Positions 34,964-42,828 are shown, counted from the first letter of the stretch. The stretch: 64,000 nucleotides of DNA from CAWUEZ02 sp963921355 (GCA_963921355.3 OZ001190.1:1426001-1490000); one strand, 5' to 3'. The notes: generated by a model not told the origin, from the sequence alone. A program made the numbers and translations.

Positions 34964-35447
34964 TCGGGTCGACCGGGCGCGGCTCCAGATCCCAGGGGAA
35001 ATAGATCCAGGTGTCCTGACTGACCTCGGTCACGAACGTGTCGACCAGCGGCTTGCCGGCGGGTTTGGCGTAGATGGTCGCGAAATGCGCCTTCGGCAGC
35101 ATGGCGCGAACCACCTTTGCCGTCTCCCCGGTATCCACGAGATCGTCGACGATCAGCCAGCCGGCCCCGTCGGTCGCCAGGGACGGGGGCTTGACCACGG
35201 TCAGCTCGCTGCCGCGCGGGCCGTCGAAACCCTCGTAGCTCGAGACCCCGATAGTGTCGATCATGCGGACATCCAGCTCGCGTGCGACGATCGCGGCCGG
35301 CACCAATCCGCCGCGGGTGATGCCGATCAGCCCTTCGAACGGGCCGAAATCGAGCAGCCGCCAGGCGAGAGCCCGGCCGGTGCGATGCAACTCTTCCCAG
35401 GACACCGGAAACGATCGCTTGGGTGTCCGATCGTCGCTCTCGGCCAT
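34938..35447 (-). CDS. gpt: Xanthine-guanine phosphoribosyltransferase
   Basis: Gpt salvages guanine and xanthine (and hypoxanthine) with PRPP. The 169-residue protein has GLIGITRGGLVPAAIVARELD, the PRPP loop VDDLVDTGET, and the family-specific ending YAKPAGKPLVDTF plus QDTWIYFPWD, which matches Gpt rather than Hpt. The start is ATG 35447, with the GGAGAG site 6 bp upstream. A stable stem-loop lies just before that ribosome site. It converges on the PanC-like gene. Confidence 0.95.
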   Translation of the reverse strand: MAESDDRTPKRSFPVSWEELHRTGRALAWRLLDFGPFEGLIGITRGGLVPAAIVARELDVRMIDTIGVSSYEGFDGPRGSELTVVKPPSLATDGAGWLIVDDLVDTGETAKVVRAMLPKAHFATIYAKPAGKPLVDTFVTEVSQDTWIYFPWDLEPRPVDPIIGLRPTS

Positions 35448-35462
35448 CGGTTCTCTCCTCGG

Positions 35463-35488
35463 CACACTAACTTGTTGAAGCTAGTGTG
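35463..35488 (-). promoter_or_regulatory. Hairpin in the gpt leader
   Basis: CACACTAACTT (35463-35473) pairs with AAGCTAGTGTG (35478-35488) with one mismatch and a 4-base loop. It lies about 16 bases upstream of the gpt start, next to its ribosome site. It could modulate translation or be an operator. A further TAGTGTG copy occurs near 35539-35545. Confidence 0.5.
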
Positions 35489-35545
35489 ATTCAGCCTTCG
35501 AAATCCACCGTTTGAGGAACACCGGACTTCGAGACCGTCACACTA

Positions 35546-35577
35546 GGCGCTCGGGGGCTATAGCGAGCCCGGGCGCC
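35546..35577 (-). terminator. GC-rich hairpin downstream of the DUF4864 gene
   Basis: GGCGCTCGGG (35546-35555) pairs with CCCGGGCGCC (35568-35577), ten pairs including one G-U. It lies 45 bp after the DUF4864 stop. No T-run follows, so termination is only a suggestion. Confidence 0.4.
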
Positions 35578-35621
35578 GCTGACAACGGCGCAGCGCAGCC
35601 GCTGACATATTGACGGTCGTT

Positions 35622-36065
35622 TCAACTGGTGCGGTCGTCGACCTCGCGCAGAATCACGCCGTCGATCTTCCAGCTGCCGTCTTCCTGACGTTCCATGAAG
35701 TACAGCGCCCGCTTGGCCACACCATCCGGCCCGATCACGAAGACCGGTTGGGCCGGTTGCCCGTTCACGGTGAGCGCTTCCTCGAATTCGAACACCCGCG
35801 GCCGGGCGACCGCCTCGTATCCCGACAGCACCATGGACCGGAATCGGGACGCGGATCCGAACGCCGCGCGGATGCTGGGCGAGGCGAAGCTGAAGGCACG
35901 TTCCCAGGTGTCGGCACGGAAGGCCGCCACCTGGGCCGAGATCACGGTCCGGAACGCGCCCGCATCCTCGGCGGACTGGGCTTGGGTGGCCGGCGCCCAC
36001 AGCAACAGGCAGACATGCGCAAGCCCAGCACAGTGTTGGCGCCATCGATTCATGAAACTGGCCAT
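35622..36065 (-). CDS. DUF4864 secreted protein
   Basis: This is a 147-residue protein with a signal peptide (CAGLAHVCLLLWAPATQAQSA) and a DUF4864 domain. The domain signatures are FRTVISAQVAAFRADTWERAFSFASPSI, RFRSMVLSGYEAV and the ending DGSWKIDGVILREVDDRTS. It is exported, probably periplasmic, with unknown function. The start is ATG 36065, with GGGAGG 7 bp upstream; the longer open frame has a Pro/Arg-rich start unlikely to be coded. The OmpA-like lipoprotein gene ends 43 bp upstream. Confidence 0.85.
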   Translation of the reverse strand: MASFMNRWRQHCAGLAHVCLLLWAPATQAQSAEDAGAFRTVISAQVAAFRADTWERAFSFASPSIRAAFGSASRFRSMVLSGYEAVARPRVFEFEEALTVNGQPAQPVFVIGPDGVAKRALYFMERQEDGSWKIDGVILREVDDRTS

Positions 36066-36108
36066 CGCACACCTCCCGAACCGATACGTTCGCGGAGGCG
36101 GGATCGGA

Positions 36109-37275
36109 TCACCGCACGAAGATCCGGACCTCGTTGGTCTGGGCGTCCGGCGAAGACTGCGCCGACAGCGCAACCCGGCCCGGCGGAAGGCCCATCTCGG
36201 TCAGGCTGCGGAACACGGTCTGGGCGTTGCGCTTGGCCTGATTGGCGTTGAGCGTCGCGCGGCCCTGGTTCGTACCCTGCGGGCTGACCGCGACCACGTC
36301 GAATACCGCCTCGGGTCGGCGCTCCAGGGCCCGGCGGACCGCGCTGTACAGCGGCTGCTCATAGTCGACATCGGCCCGGTCGAAGCGGATGACGACCAGC
36401 GGACGGCGACCGGTCACCGCCGGTCCGGCCGACAGCCCCGCACCCCCGGCCGAGGCCTGCGGAACGCCGCCACCGAACGACCGGTTGGCCAGGCTGGTGC
36501 CGAACAGCTCACCGTTCTTGATGGCAACCGCCATGGCGTTGATGTCGTTACGCTCGTTGGCGAGATAGGCGCTCTGCCGGCGAATGTCGTCGCTGAGTTC
36601 GGTCAAGAGCCGGTCGATCAGCACGACGGTCTGGCTGGTCTCGTCTTCCAGCACCGACAGCTGTTCGTGATCCGCCTCGATGGCGCCAGACAGACCGTAG
36701 GCGGCGCGTACCGACTCCAGGAGATAGGTCGAGAGCGCCGCGTCGGCCGAGACATGCTCAGCCAGCGAGTTCATCTGTGTGATGTCGGTGTTGATCTGTT
36801 CGAGCTGGCGCTGCGCCTGGTTCCAGCGGTCCACAAGCTGCGGGTTGCCCGGCGTCGTGCCGACCTGGAGACGGGCTTCGATGGCGGCCACGCTCTGATG
36901 ATAGTCCTGGGCGTTCTGGGTGGTCTGCGCGCGCAGTCCCTGGAGGCCGCCGTTGTGGCCGCGAATGCTGTCCTGCAGGCGCACCAGATCGCTGCGCAGC
37001 TGCTGGACCTTCTCGCCGACGAAGGTGCCGGTCGATGCCCCCTGGGTCGGCGGGCTGACCTGGAAGTTCGTGCCGCCGAGCTGGGGTGGTCCCCCCTGAA
37101 GTTCCTGGGCACTGGGCTGGATCGTAACCGTTTCCGCCGGCGGTGCCTCAGCGCTCGGCGCTTCACCCGTCAAGGACGGCCAGAGGTAATCCGTGCTGAA
37201 TGAACATCCACCGAGCGCGATCACGCCGGCGCCGATCATGGCGAACCGGCGGATGGAGTCGAACGATCCGATCAC
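36109..37275 (-). CDS. OmpA-domain lipoprotein
   Basis: This is a 388-residue outer-membrane-type lipoprotein. The N-terminus has two Arg, a hydrophobic core and the lipobox ALGGC (Cys24). A Pro/Ala-rich region and a long helical region follow (residues 75-255, rich in Gln, Leu, Asp; probably coiled coil). The C-terminal OmpA/MotB-like domain (about residues 290-388) shows VVIRFDRADVDYEQPLYSAV and the peptidoglycan-binding pattern NQAKRNAQTVFRSL. It probably links the outer membrane to peptidoglycan. The start is GTG 37275; a later ATG at 37239 would shorten the signal. The 292 bp between this start and the tRNA hold no gene I can support. Confidence 0.85.
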   Translation of the reverse strand: MIGSFDSIRRFAMIGAGVIALGGCSFSTDYLWPSLTGEAPSAEAPPAETVTIQPSAQELQGGPPQLGGTNFQVSPPTQGASTGTFVGEKVQQLRSDLVRLQDSIRGHNGGLQGLRAQTTQNAQDYHQSVAAIEARLQVGTTPGNPQLVDRWNQAQRQLEQINTDITQMNSLAEHVSADAALSTYLLESVRAAYGLSGAIEADHEQLSVLEDETSQTVVLIDRLLTELSDDIRRQSAYLANERNDINAMAVAIKNGELFGTSLANRSFGGGVPQASAGGAGLSAGPAVTGRRPLVVIRFDRADVDYEQPLYSAVRRALERRPEAVFDVVAVSPQGTNQGRATLNANQAKRNAQTVFRSLTEMGLPPGRVALSAQSSPDAQTNEVRIFVR

Positions 37276-37507
37276 CGCGTCTTCCCTTACAATTCCTTCT
37301 CCGGACCCCCGGGAAGCTCCGCTCGCCCCCGCCGGCCGAACGAAACCAGATATGCGACGCGTCCATTGGGTTCCTGCGGAACGTCCGGGATCGGAATTCC
37401 AGCGTCGGATGTCCAGCGGCCTCGCCCACGAATCAGTGGTGGGATACTAATTAAACCACGGAATCCGAACAAGTTCTTTTGCCCACCGGAATTCCCGGCC
37501 GGGGGTA

Positions 37508-37536
37508 TTGCAAAGCCGGAGGCCTTTGAGTAGGTT
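37508..37536 (+). promoter_or_regulatory. Candidate promoter of tRNA-Arg
   Basis: TTGCAA (37508-37513) and TAGGTT (37531-37536) are 17 bp apart, with the tRNA starting about 25 bp past the predicted start site. An 8-bp inverted repeat, CGGAGGCC (37517-37524) and GGCCTCCG (37541-37548), spans the -10 region. Confidence 0.5.
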
Positions 37537-37567
37537 GCGCGGCCTCCGTGGTTGGCCCCGGACCTGC

Positions 37568-37644
37568 GCGCCCGTAGCTCAACTGGATAGAGCACCTGAC
37601 TACGGATCAGGAGGTTGGGAGTTCGAATCTTCCCGGGCGCGCCA
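37568..37644 (+). tRNA. tRNA-Arg (anticodon ACG)
   Basis: A complete cloverleaf of 77 nt includes an encoded CCA. The acceptor stem is GCGCCCG / CGGGCGC with discriminator G. The D arm contains GCTCAACTGGATAGAGC. The anticodon loop CTACGGA between CTGA and TCAG reads ACG. The T arm contains GTTCGAATC. It is the last host gene before phage-type genes begin, so it is a candidate integration site. Confidence 0.97.
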
Positions 37645-37823
37645 ACCTTTTCAAATACTTACCCTTTTCGCGACGCGCTTCCTACACGGGGTTGGCTCAC
37701 AGCTGGCCCACGGTCCGATTCGTTGCGCCTGCCCACTTTCGCCTATGCCGGATTGTTCATTTATGACAGAAATACACGCTTCGGGCACTGGGGTGCCGGG
37801 CGGTTGCAGGTTTGGAGGGTAGC

Positions 37824-38147
37824 ATGACGGAGCCGGGCATCCTGTTCTTCAAGGAGCACGCCAAGAACCCCGTGGTGGAAGAATACGAGGATGCCGTGGT
37901 GGCGTTCGAGATCGCGTCCAACGGCGATGCGGATGTTCCCTGGCAGATCGTGGATCGCCTGAACAACGCCATCTGTGGGCTGCTGGCCGATGTGCCGGCC
38001 AACGATGTGCCGGCCGATCTGGTTCGGGCCCGCCGGCAGTGCCTTGCCAGCCCGTATGTGCGCGAGCAGTTCCTGGAGTCGGGCAACCCGACCACGAACG
38101 CGCTGATGAAGTTCCTGCTGAAATCCTTCCTGCAGCCGCGCTCATAG
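37824..38147 (+). CDS. Hypothetical protein at the prophage left end
   Basis: This is a 107-residue, mildly acidic, helical protein with no recognised domain, signal or membrane segment. The start is ATG 37824 with GGAGGG 5-8 bp upstream. It is the only plus-strand gene left of the recombination operon and stands between the tRNA and a terminator. A single half-site of the phage CCTA element (TTCCTACAC) lies about 140 bp upstream at 37679-37687. A lysogenic-conversion or attachment-end gene is possible, but nothing proves it. Confidence 0.7.
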   Translation: MTEPGILFFKEHAKNPVVEEYEDAVVAFEIASNGDADVPWQIVDRLNNAICGLLADVPANDVPADLVRARRQCLASPYVREQFLESGNPTTNALMKFLLKSFLQPRS

Positions 38148-38148
38148 T

Positions 38149-38178
38149 AAAAGGCCCCGGCGATCACCGGGGCCCTTC
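38149..38178 (-). terminator. Intrinsic terminator of the leftward recombination operon
   Basis: GGCCCCGG (38153-38160) and CCGGGGCC (38167-38174) form a perfect 8-bp stem with a 6-base loop. Read leftward it is followed by TTTTACTA, a classic terminator. Read rightward it also ends the 107-residue gene. Confidence 0.85.
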
Positions 38179-38193
38179 ACCGCTCGATCCCGA

Positions 38194-38616
38194 TCATTCA
38201 GCTGCTGGCGCGACCTGCTTCATGTTCGCGTTCATCCAGTCATCCAGTTCGGATGGCAGGTAGTAGACGCGGGCGCGTTTGCCATCGCCATCGCGGTGGT
38301 GCAGCGGGCCGGTGCCCAGATCCCGGTACTTTTCGAGCGTCTTATGCGAGAGGCCGCAGTATTCGGCGGCTTCCTTGGTGTTCAGGTAGCCATCCCGGGC
38401 GAACGTCGAATGCTGGCGGTGCCAGTCCTCGGCGCTGATCACGGCCTGCAGCACCTTGGCCCGGTCCTCGTATTCGTGGGCCGTGCCTTCGGCTTCGAAC
38501 TGATCGCGGAAGATCCGGGCAGCGGTCGTCAGCCACTGCACGGCCTCCCGGCAGTTCTGAACAAGCGCGTCCCGGGTGGGACGCGCCATATCAATGGTGT
38601 GATCTTCGGCAGACAT
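38194..38616 (-). CDS. Excisionase-like helix-turn-helix protein
   Basis: This is a 140-residue protein. The C-terminal half has a MerR/Xis-type winged helix: YLNTKEAAEYCGLSHKTLEK, then a hairpin and the ending VYYLPSELDDWM. It is typical of excisionases and AlpA-like regulators. The N-terminal half is helical. The start is ATG 38616, overlapping the recT stop by one base; a longer open frame upstream is a recT shadow. As the last gene of the leftward operon it may direct excision, but the matching integrase is not in the window. Confidence 0.82.
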   Translation of the reverse strand: MSAEDHTIDMARPTRDALVQNCREAVQWLTTAARIFRDQFEAEGTAHEYEDRAKVLQAVISAEDWHRQHSTFARDGYLNTKEAAEYCGLSHKTLEKYRDLGTGPLHHRDGDGKRARVYYLPSELDDWMNANMKQVAPAAE

Positions 38617-40187
38617 CAGCTGGTCGCCTTCGCGTAGCGGTCCATCACCTTCTTGTAGGCGGACGCCAGGTTGCCCTGCAGCAGTTCGAGCGCGTGGGCG
38701 TTCTGGTCCACGAACTCGTGCCAATCCTCGGGGCTGCTGCACTCCTTCGAAAGATCGTCCACGGCCTTCGCCAGCTTCATGGTGTTGACCTTGTCGCCAT
38801 CCATGCAGGCGTTGACGTCGACCGTCCAATCGACCGCTTCGGCTTCCTCGGCCTCACCGGCTTCATCAGCAGCTTCGGCCGGGGCTTCATCCTGCTGCTG
38901 ATCCGGCTCCGGATCCTCGGCTTCGCTGTTCGATTCCTCGGCCGGCGCCAGGGCCTTCCGCACGTCGTCGAACGTGGCCTTCAGATCAGCCTGCTGCTCT
39001 TTCGTCAGCGAGGGACGCACGTGCTGCGCCACCTCCGAAAGCGCGTCCACATCGGCCAGGCCCTGGGCATCGTAAAGGGCGGCGCCGATCGCCTCGGCCG
39101 CTGCCGCTGCGTTCTCGAACTCCTGCTGGCTGCCATCCGGCCATGTCAGCGGGAACCTATCGGCCGCCGGGGCCTTGGGTGCGGCCTTCTTCCGCGGCGC
39201 CGGCTTCTTCTTCTGCTCGACTTCCGCTTGGGCGGGTTGGGCCTCGCCCTGGTTCGCAGGCTGCTGGACAGCTTGGCCCTGACCTTCGGGCGGGGGCATC
39301 TCCGCATCATAGTCTCCCGCTTCGATCAGGCCGGAAACGTCGTCGCCGCCCTGTACCTCCCTGGGGGAAACGTCCAGCAGCTGCCCGAACCGAAGGTGCT
39401 TGCGTTCCGCCTGTTCATCGATCTGCACGGCCACCGATTGCTCGATGCTCACCGGCAGCATCTTGAACAGCCGGCGCACCGGCGTCTTCCGGGCCATCGG
39501 GTCCAGATAGGCCACCCACGGGGTGGTCTCGAGCATCCGTCCTCCGACGCGCTTCGCGGCCTTGTACCCTTCGCTGGCGTCCCGGGTGCGCAGGACATCC
39601 TTCCAGGGCATCACCTCGAACTGGTGCCCTCCTTCGACGGACGCGCAGGCGTAGGCGTTCAACGGAACCAGATCGCCGTCCCGATCGCCGTACTTGTGCG
39701 AAAGGTGCTCGTTCGTGCCGTACTCGTAGCTGAACGGATCGCCTTCATAGACCACATCCGCGTGGATGCTGATCAACGATCCCGATCGCCGGGAAAGATC
39801 GATGAATCCGCGGTAGCCGATGATCGGCTGAATCTGCATGCCGACCGTTTCCCAATTGCCGTTGATCTGCTGACGCTTGGCGAACGGGATCAGCCATCCG
39901 TGCTGCAGCGGAGTGTTCGGTTCGATCCCAATCGCCGCGAAGCCGATCAGCGCCCCGATCAGTTCCCGCATATCGGCCTTGGCCAGATCCGGCGTGCGCT
40001 GAAGGGCCAGGTGGAACACCCTGAGCATCCGCTCGGCATTCATGTGGCGCGGCAGCGCCATGTGCAGCCGTTCCTTCAGTTCGGGGTGCTCGATGGCTTC
40101 CGCCACGGACGTGATCTGCGCCAGCGGCTTGTGGCTGGAAATGCTGGGCCGTGCCAGCGCGGTTACGGTGTTCGGCGCCATGGCCAT
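38616..40187 (-). CDS. RecT-family single-strand annealing protein
   Basis: This is a 523-residue protein. The RecT core spans about residues 25-265, with MALPRHMNAERMLRVFHLAL, the hallmark TPLQHGWLIPF and IIGYRGFIDLSRRSG. It anneals single strands in phage recombination. A long, low-complexity, acidic and Ala/Pro/Gln-rich tail (residues 290-440) leads to a small helical C-terminal domain; most RecT proteins stop near 270-300, so this one is unusually long. The start is ATG 40187, with AAGGAGG at 40192-40198; its first base overlaps the upstream stop. No 5'-3' exonuclease is adjacent. Confidence 0.93.
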   Translation of the reverse strand: MAMAPNTVTALARPSISSHKPLAQITSVAEAIEHPELKERLHMALPRHMNAERMLRVFHLALQRTPDLAKADMRELIGALIGFAAIGIEPNTPLQHGWLIPFAKRQQINGNWETVGMQIQPIIGYRGFIDLSRRSGSLISIHADVVYEGDPFSYEYGTNEHLSHKYGDRDGDLVPLNAYACASVEGGHQFEVMPWKDVLRTRDASEGYKAAKRVGGRMLETTPWVAYLDPMARKTPVRRLFKMLPVSIEQSVAVQIDEQAERKHLRFGQLLDVSPREVQGGDDVSGLIEAGDYDAEMPPPEGQGQAVQQPANQGEAQPAQAEVEQKKKPAPRKKAAPKAPAADRFPLTWPDGSQQEFENAAAAAEAIGAALYDAQGLADVDALSEVAQHVRPSLTKEQQADLKATFDDVRKALAPAEESNSEAEDPEPDQQQDEAPAEAADEAGEAEEAEAVDWTVDVNACMDGDKVNTMKLAKAVDDLSKECSSPEDWHEFVDQNAHALELLQGNLASAYKKVMDRYAKATS

Positions 40188-41008
40188 CACCCTCCTTTCA
40201 CGTGGAACGAGGACTCCTGGAAGAACCGGAGGCCTTCGACATCAGGCGGGGTGCCCCCGCCTTTCGTCTGTTCGGTCAGCCACTGGCGAACCATCTTCTC
40301 GTCCACCATCAGGAACGACAGCGGCAGCTTGGCGATGTCCGTCACTTCGAACTTCCAGGCTTTGCGGCTGTAGCCGGTGGTGGTGCCGTATTCGCCACGC
40401 ACGTGCACCGGCCGATCGGCTTCCTTGTCGGCGTCGGATGCATCCTTGGCGGCGCTTTCAGCTGCGGTCGCGGCCGAGTCCAGGGCTTCCTGGGCCTCCT
40501 TGGCCGCTTCCCGATCGCCGCCCTGCGCAGCAGCCGTGGCCTTGGCAGCAGCTTCATCAAGCTTCCGCTGGGCTTCCTTCGCCTCGCGGGCTGCCTTCTC
40601 GGCCTCCTCCCGGCGCCGGGCTTCTTCTTCCCTGGCCAGCTGCTGCTGGTACTCGCCCAGCTTCGCTCGGGCCTTCTTCAGGGCTTCCTCGACGGGCGCG
40701 GCCCGCGTCTGGAACTCGGCTTGGATCGCCTTGCCCAGTTCGTCGGGCTTCTTCTTCGCGGCCTTGCGCGCCGCTTCCCAGTCCTTCAGCGCGCCCTGGC
40801 ACTGCGCGATAAAATCCTGAACCACGCCGGCGTTGTCGCCGTTCACGGTCTCGGGCAGCTTCTCCAACCCAACCCGAACATCCAGCAGCCTGTCCTTGGC
40901 TTCCGCCGCATCGGCCAGAACCGCTTCCATGAAAGCCGCCTTCTCGGGCAGCAGGGAGATCGCGCTGTTGTGGCCGATCTCGCCGTGGCGGGGGGATTGC
41001 TCGTTCAT
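40187..41008 (-). CDS. Coiled-coil protein upstream of recT
   Basis: This is a 273-residue protein. After a short start there is a very long charged, Ala/Glu/Lys-rich helix (about residues 85-200), surely a coiled coil. A compact C-terminal domain follows (about 205-273) with YSRKAWKFEVTDIAKLPLSF and MVDEKMVRQWLTE. The stop overlaps the recT start, and the pairing with recT is common in phages of this type, so it probably works in recombination. It is not an obvious exonuclease. A GGAGGG site precedes the ATG. A CGCAACGGAGG box lies about 40 bp upstream. Confidence 0.8.
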   Translation of the reverse strand: MNEQSPRHGEIGHNSAISLLPEKAAFMEAVLADAAEAKDRLLDVRVGLEKLPETVNGDNAGVVQDFIAQCQGALKDWEAARKAAKKKPDELGKAIQAEFQTRAAPVEEALKKARAKLGEYQQQLAREEEARRREEAEKAAREAKEAQRKLDEAAAKATAAAQGGDREAAKEAQEALDSAATAAESAAKDASDADKEADRPVHVRGEYGTTTGYSRKAWKFEVTDIAKLPLSFLMVDEKMVRQWLTEQTKGGGTPPDVEGLRFFQESSFHVKGG

Positions 41009-41057
41009 GCCATCCCTCCAGTTCGTTTTTCTTCAGCCAATGTGGCCTCCGTTGCGT

Positions 41058-41456
41058 TTAGAAAAGTGGTTTGATCCGGCTTAGTTCGACTGCCGCACGT
41101 GGGCTGGCAGCAGGGAGGTCAGGCCGGTGTTCAACCTCCCATTCGTGAACCGCCACCAGGTGGTGGTAGCGGTGTTCCTCCACCGGGTTCCCGGTGAGTG
41201 CGATGTTCCAGAGCCTGTCGAGGAAACCCACGCGAACGATCTTGTTCGTCTCGGGATCGCGCTGGGTGGGTTGGCCGTCGTCGATGATCTCGCGGCCGCC
41301 GATCCACAAGCGGTATCGGTAGCTGCGATCCATCGGTTCGCCGGTAATCGGATCATCGGGCGGCATGAACGCGATGCGCGCGCCCACCAGCGGCCCGCCC
41401 TTCACCAGCTTGGTTTCATACCAGCCGGGAACGATCTGATCCGTACGCCTGATCAT
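41058..41456 (-). CDS. Hypothetical phage protein (132 residues)
   Basis: This is a soluble protein with WYETKLVKGGPLVGARIAF and RYRLWIGGREIIDDG stretches suggesting a beta-rich domain. I recognise no family. Its ATG overlaps the stop of a 36-residue membrane peptide gene. It ends 49 bp before the coiled-coil gene in the same leftward operon. Confidence 0.75.
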   Translation of the reverse strand: MIRRTDQIVPGWYETKLVKGGPLVGARIAFMPPDDPITGEPMDRSYRYRLWIGGREIIDDGQPTQRDPETNKIVRVGFLDRLWNIALTGNPVEEHRYHHLVAVHEWEVEHRPDLPAASPRAAVELSRIKPLF

Positions 41457-41563
41457 CGGGCACCAGCCGCGGCCAGCACCCCATCGAACAGGGCCCAGCC
41501 CAGCGCGGCGAGCAGCGCCGTGCAGCTGGTATACCCCACGATGTACTGGATGATGTTCGGCAT
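41453..41563 (-). CDS. Small membrane peptide (36 residues), first gene of the leftward operon
   Basis: An ATG at 41563, with an AAGGGG site 8 bp upstream, opens a 36-residue peptide. It has one hydrophobic helix (IIQYIVGYTSCTALLAALGW). Its stop overlaps the next start. Being first after the operator region, it would be made early. Function unknown; host-membrane takeover peptides of this size are common in phages. Confidence 0.6.
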   Translation of the reverse strand: MPNIIQYIVGYTSCTALLAALGWALFDGVLAAAGAR

Positions 41564-41588
41564 CAGGTTCCCCTTCGGTAGAGGGAAA

Positions 41589-41690
41589 CCTATCCTATGA
41601 AATCCTACACGATCAAGAGAATTTGCAGGTTTTTTCCGTCAATTTCCTGCGTTTTCTAACTGCAGAATACCTGATCTTCCTGCACTGCTC
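41589..41690 (-). promoter_or_regulatory. Left operator/promoter region of the prophage
   Basis: This AT-rich spacer lies between the repressor stop and the leftward operon. It carries CCTA cores at 41594 and 41604 (10 bp apart, TATCCTATGAAATCCTACA), and related TTTCCTGCG, TTTCTAACTG and CTTCCTGCA copies at 41643-41684. I cannot fix one pair of hexamers with confidence. The repeats match those at five other phage promoters. Confidence 0.6.
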
Positions 41691-41694
41691 GTGA

Positions 41695-42450
41695 TTATTG
41701 GACGCTGTAGCGGTTGGGTCGGATCATGATGTGCGTGATCGGGTAGATCCCGATGACGTCTTCCGCCACCAGTTCCTGGTCGCCGTTGCTGGTCTTGTGC
41801 ACAGTGATCACCGGGCCAGAACGCCCCAGGTATTCAGCGACGATCGCGCTGCCATCGGCCATCCGCACAACCACATCCGCGTGCCGGGAAGGGCTGACGC
41901 GGGGATTGACGACCACCACTTCGCCAGATTTGCACCGCGGGGCATGGGAATCGCCCGACACCTCGATCGCGAAGGCTTCGTCCACGCCATCCAGTTCCGG
42001 CGGCCGGTCCACGAACGCGCTGGGCTGGTTCTCATTGAACGTCAGCACGTCGATCCCGCCCCGGGCGTACCCGGCGATCGGCAGCCGGGCGCCGCGCGCA
42101 CCGATGCCCGCTTCCAGCTGCCGGATCGCGGCCATATCCCGCCGCATTTCCGGCGGGGCCAGAAGCGTTTCCTGAATGCCCAGCGTTCCCGCCAGTTCCT
42201 TCCGCGTCCGCTCGGGCAGGCTGGCCGGCGTGCCGCGGTGGATGTACTGCTGGAGGTAAGCCGGGTTCTTCCCCAGCTTGATGCTGGCTTCGCGCAGGCT
42301 GACGCCCTGGTCAGTGCAGAGCGTCAGAATCCGCCGCCGCACCTCGTCCAGATCCACCGGCTGCTTGGTGGCTGCATTCGCGCCTGGCATGTAATCGATC
42401 TCCCACGAGTCGCGGTAAACACCTGACGATTCTATCATTCGCACCCCCAT
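41695..42450 (-). CDS. CI-like phage repressor with LexA/S24-type C-terminal domain
   Basis: This is a 251-residue repressor: helix-turn-helix at about residues 50-75 (VSLREASIKLGKNPAYLQQYI) and an S24/LexA-like C-terminal domain at about 145-245. The nucleophile region reads EVSGDSHAP, so the serine is kept although the usual SM is SH. The catalytic lysine expected one strand later is not obvious (RMADGSAIVAEYLGR), so self-cleavage may be lost. It probably maintains lysogeny and binds the repeated CCTA operators. Start uncertain: 42450, 42438 (better ribosome site) or 42390 are all in frame. Confidence 0.88.
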   Translation of the reverse strand: MGVRMIESSGVYRDSWEIDYMPGANAATKQPVDLDEVRRRILTLCTDQGVSLREASIKLGKNPAYLQQYIHRGTPASLPERTRKELAGTLGIQETLLAPPEMRRDMAAIRQLEAGIGARGARLPIAGYARGGIDVLTFNENQPSAFVDRPPELDGVDEAFAIEVSGDSHAPRCKSGEVVVVNPRVSPSRHADVVVRMADGSAIVAEYLGRSGPVITVHKTSNGDQELVAEDVIGIYPITHIMIRPNRYSVQ

Positions 42451-42486
42451 ACTGCGCGGCGGATCTGTCCGCCAGATTCAAGACGC

Positions 42487-42515
42487 TTGTAGCCTACAAT
42501 TTCCTACACTATCCT
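42487..42515 (+). promoter_or_regulatory. Rightward early promoter with three 10-bp phased operator repeats
   Basis: TTGTAG (42487-42492) and TATCCT (42510-42515) are 17 bp apart in front of gapR. CCTA cores sit at 42493 and 42503 with a variant CCTT at 42513, period exactly 10 bp, so a bound protein would cover the whole promoter. Confidence 0.65.
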
Positions 42516-42543
42516 TCGGCCAGTTTCGCAACGGAGGGCGAAG

Positions 42544-42828
42544 ATGGCTGAGGAACAGGGCGGCCAACCGGCCAAGAACGGCGATGAGAACCCGCAGCTG
42601 CGATCGTTCATCGAACGGATCGAGCGCCTGCAGGAAGAAAAGCAGGCGCTGCAGGAAGACATCAAGGAAGTGATCGCCGAAGCCAAAGCCATGGGCTACG
42701 ACGTGAAGGCCGTGCGCGAGGTGGTTCGCCTGCGCGCCAGGGATCGCGATCAGCTGAAGGAACACAGCGCGACCGTCCGCTTGTATCTGCGGGCCGTCGA
42801 TCCGCAGCTGAACCTCGATCTGGACTAG
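42544..42828 (+). CDS. GapR-like nucleoid protein (DUF2312)
   Basis: This 94-residue protein matches the GapR family over most of its length: LRSFIERIERLQEEKQALQEDIKEVIAEAKAMG, then VKAVREVVRLRARDRDQL. GapR is an alphaproteobacterial tetrameric protein that encircles overtwisted DNA and helps replication elongation. Here it is the first gene of the rightward operon and lies ahead of RusA and the helicase, so it may aid phage replication. A CGCAACGGAGG box ends 6 bp before the ATG. Confidence 0.92.
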   Translation: MAEEQGGQPAKNGDENPQLRSFIERIERLQEEKQALQEDIKEVIAEAKAMGYDVKAVREVVRLRARDRDQLKEHSATVRLYLRAVDPQLNLDLD

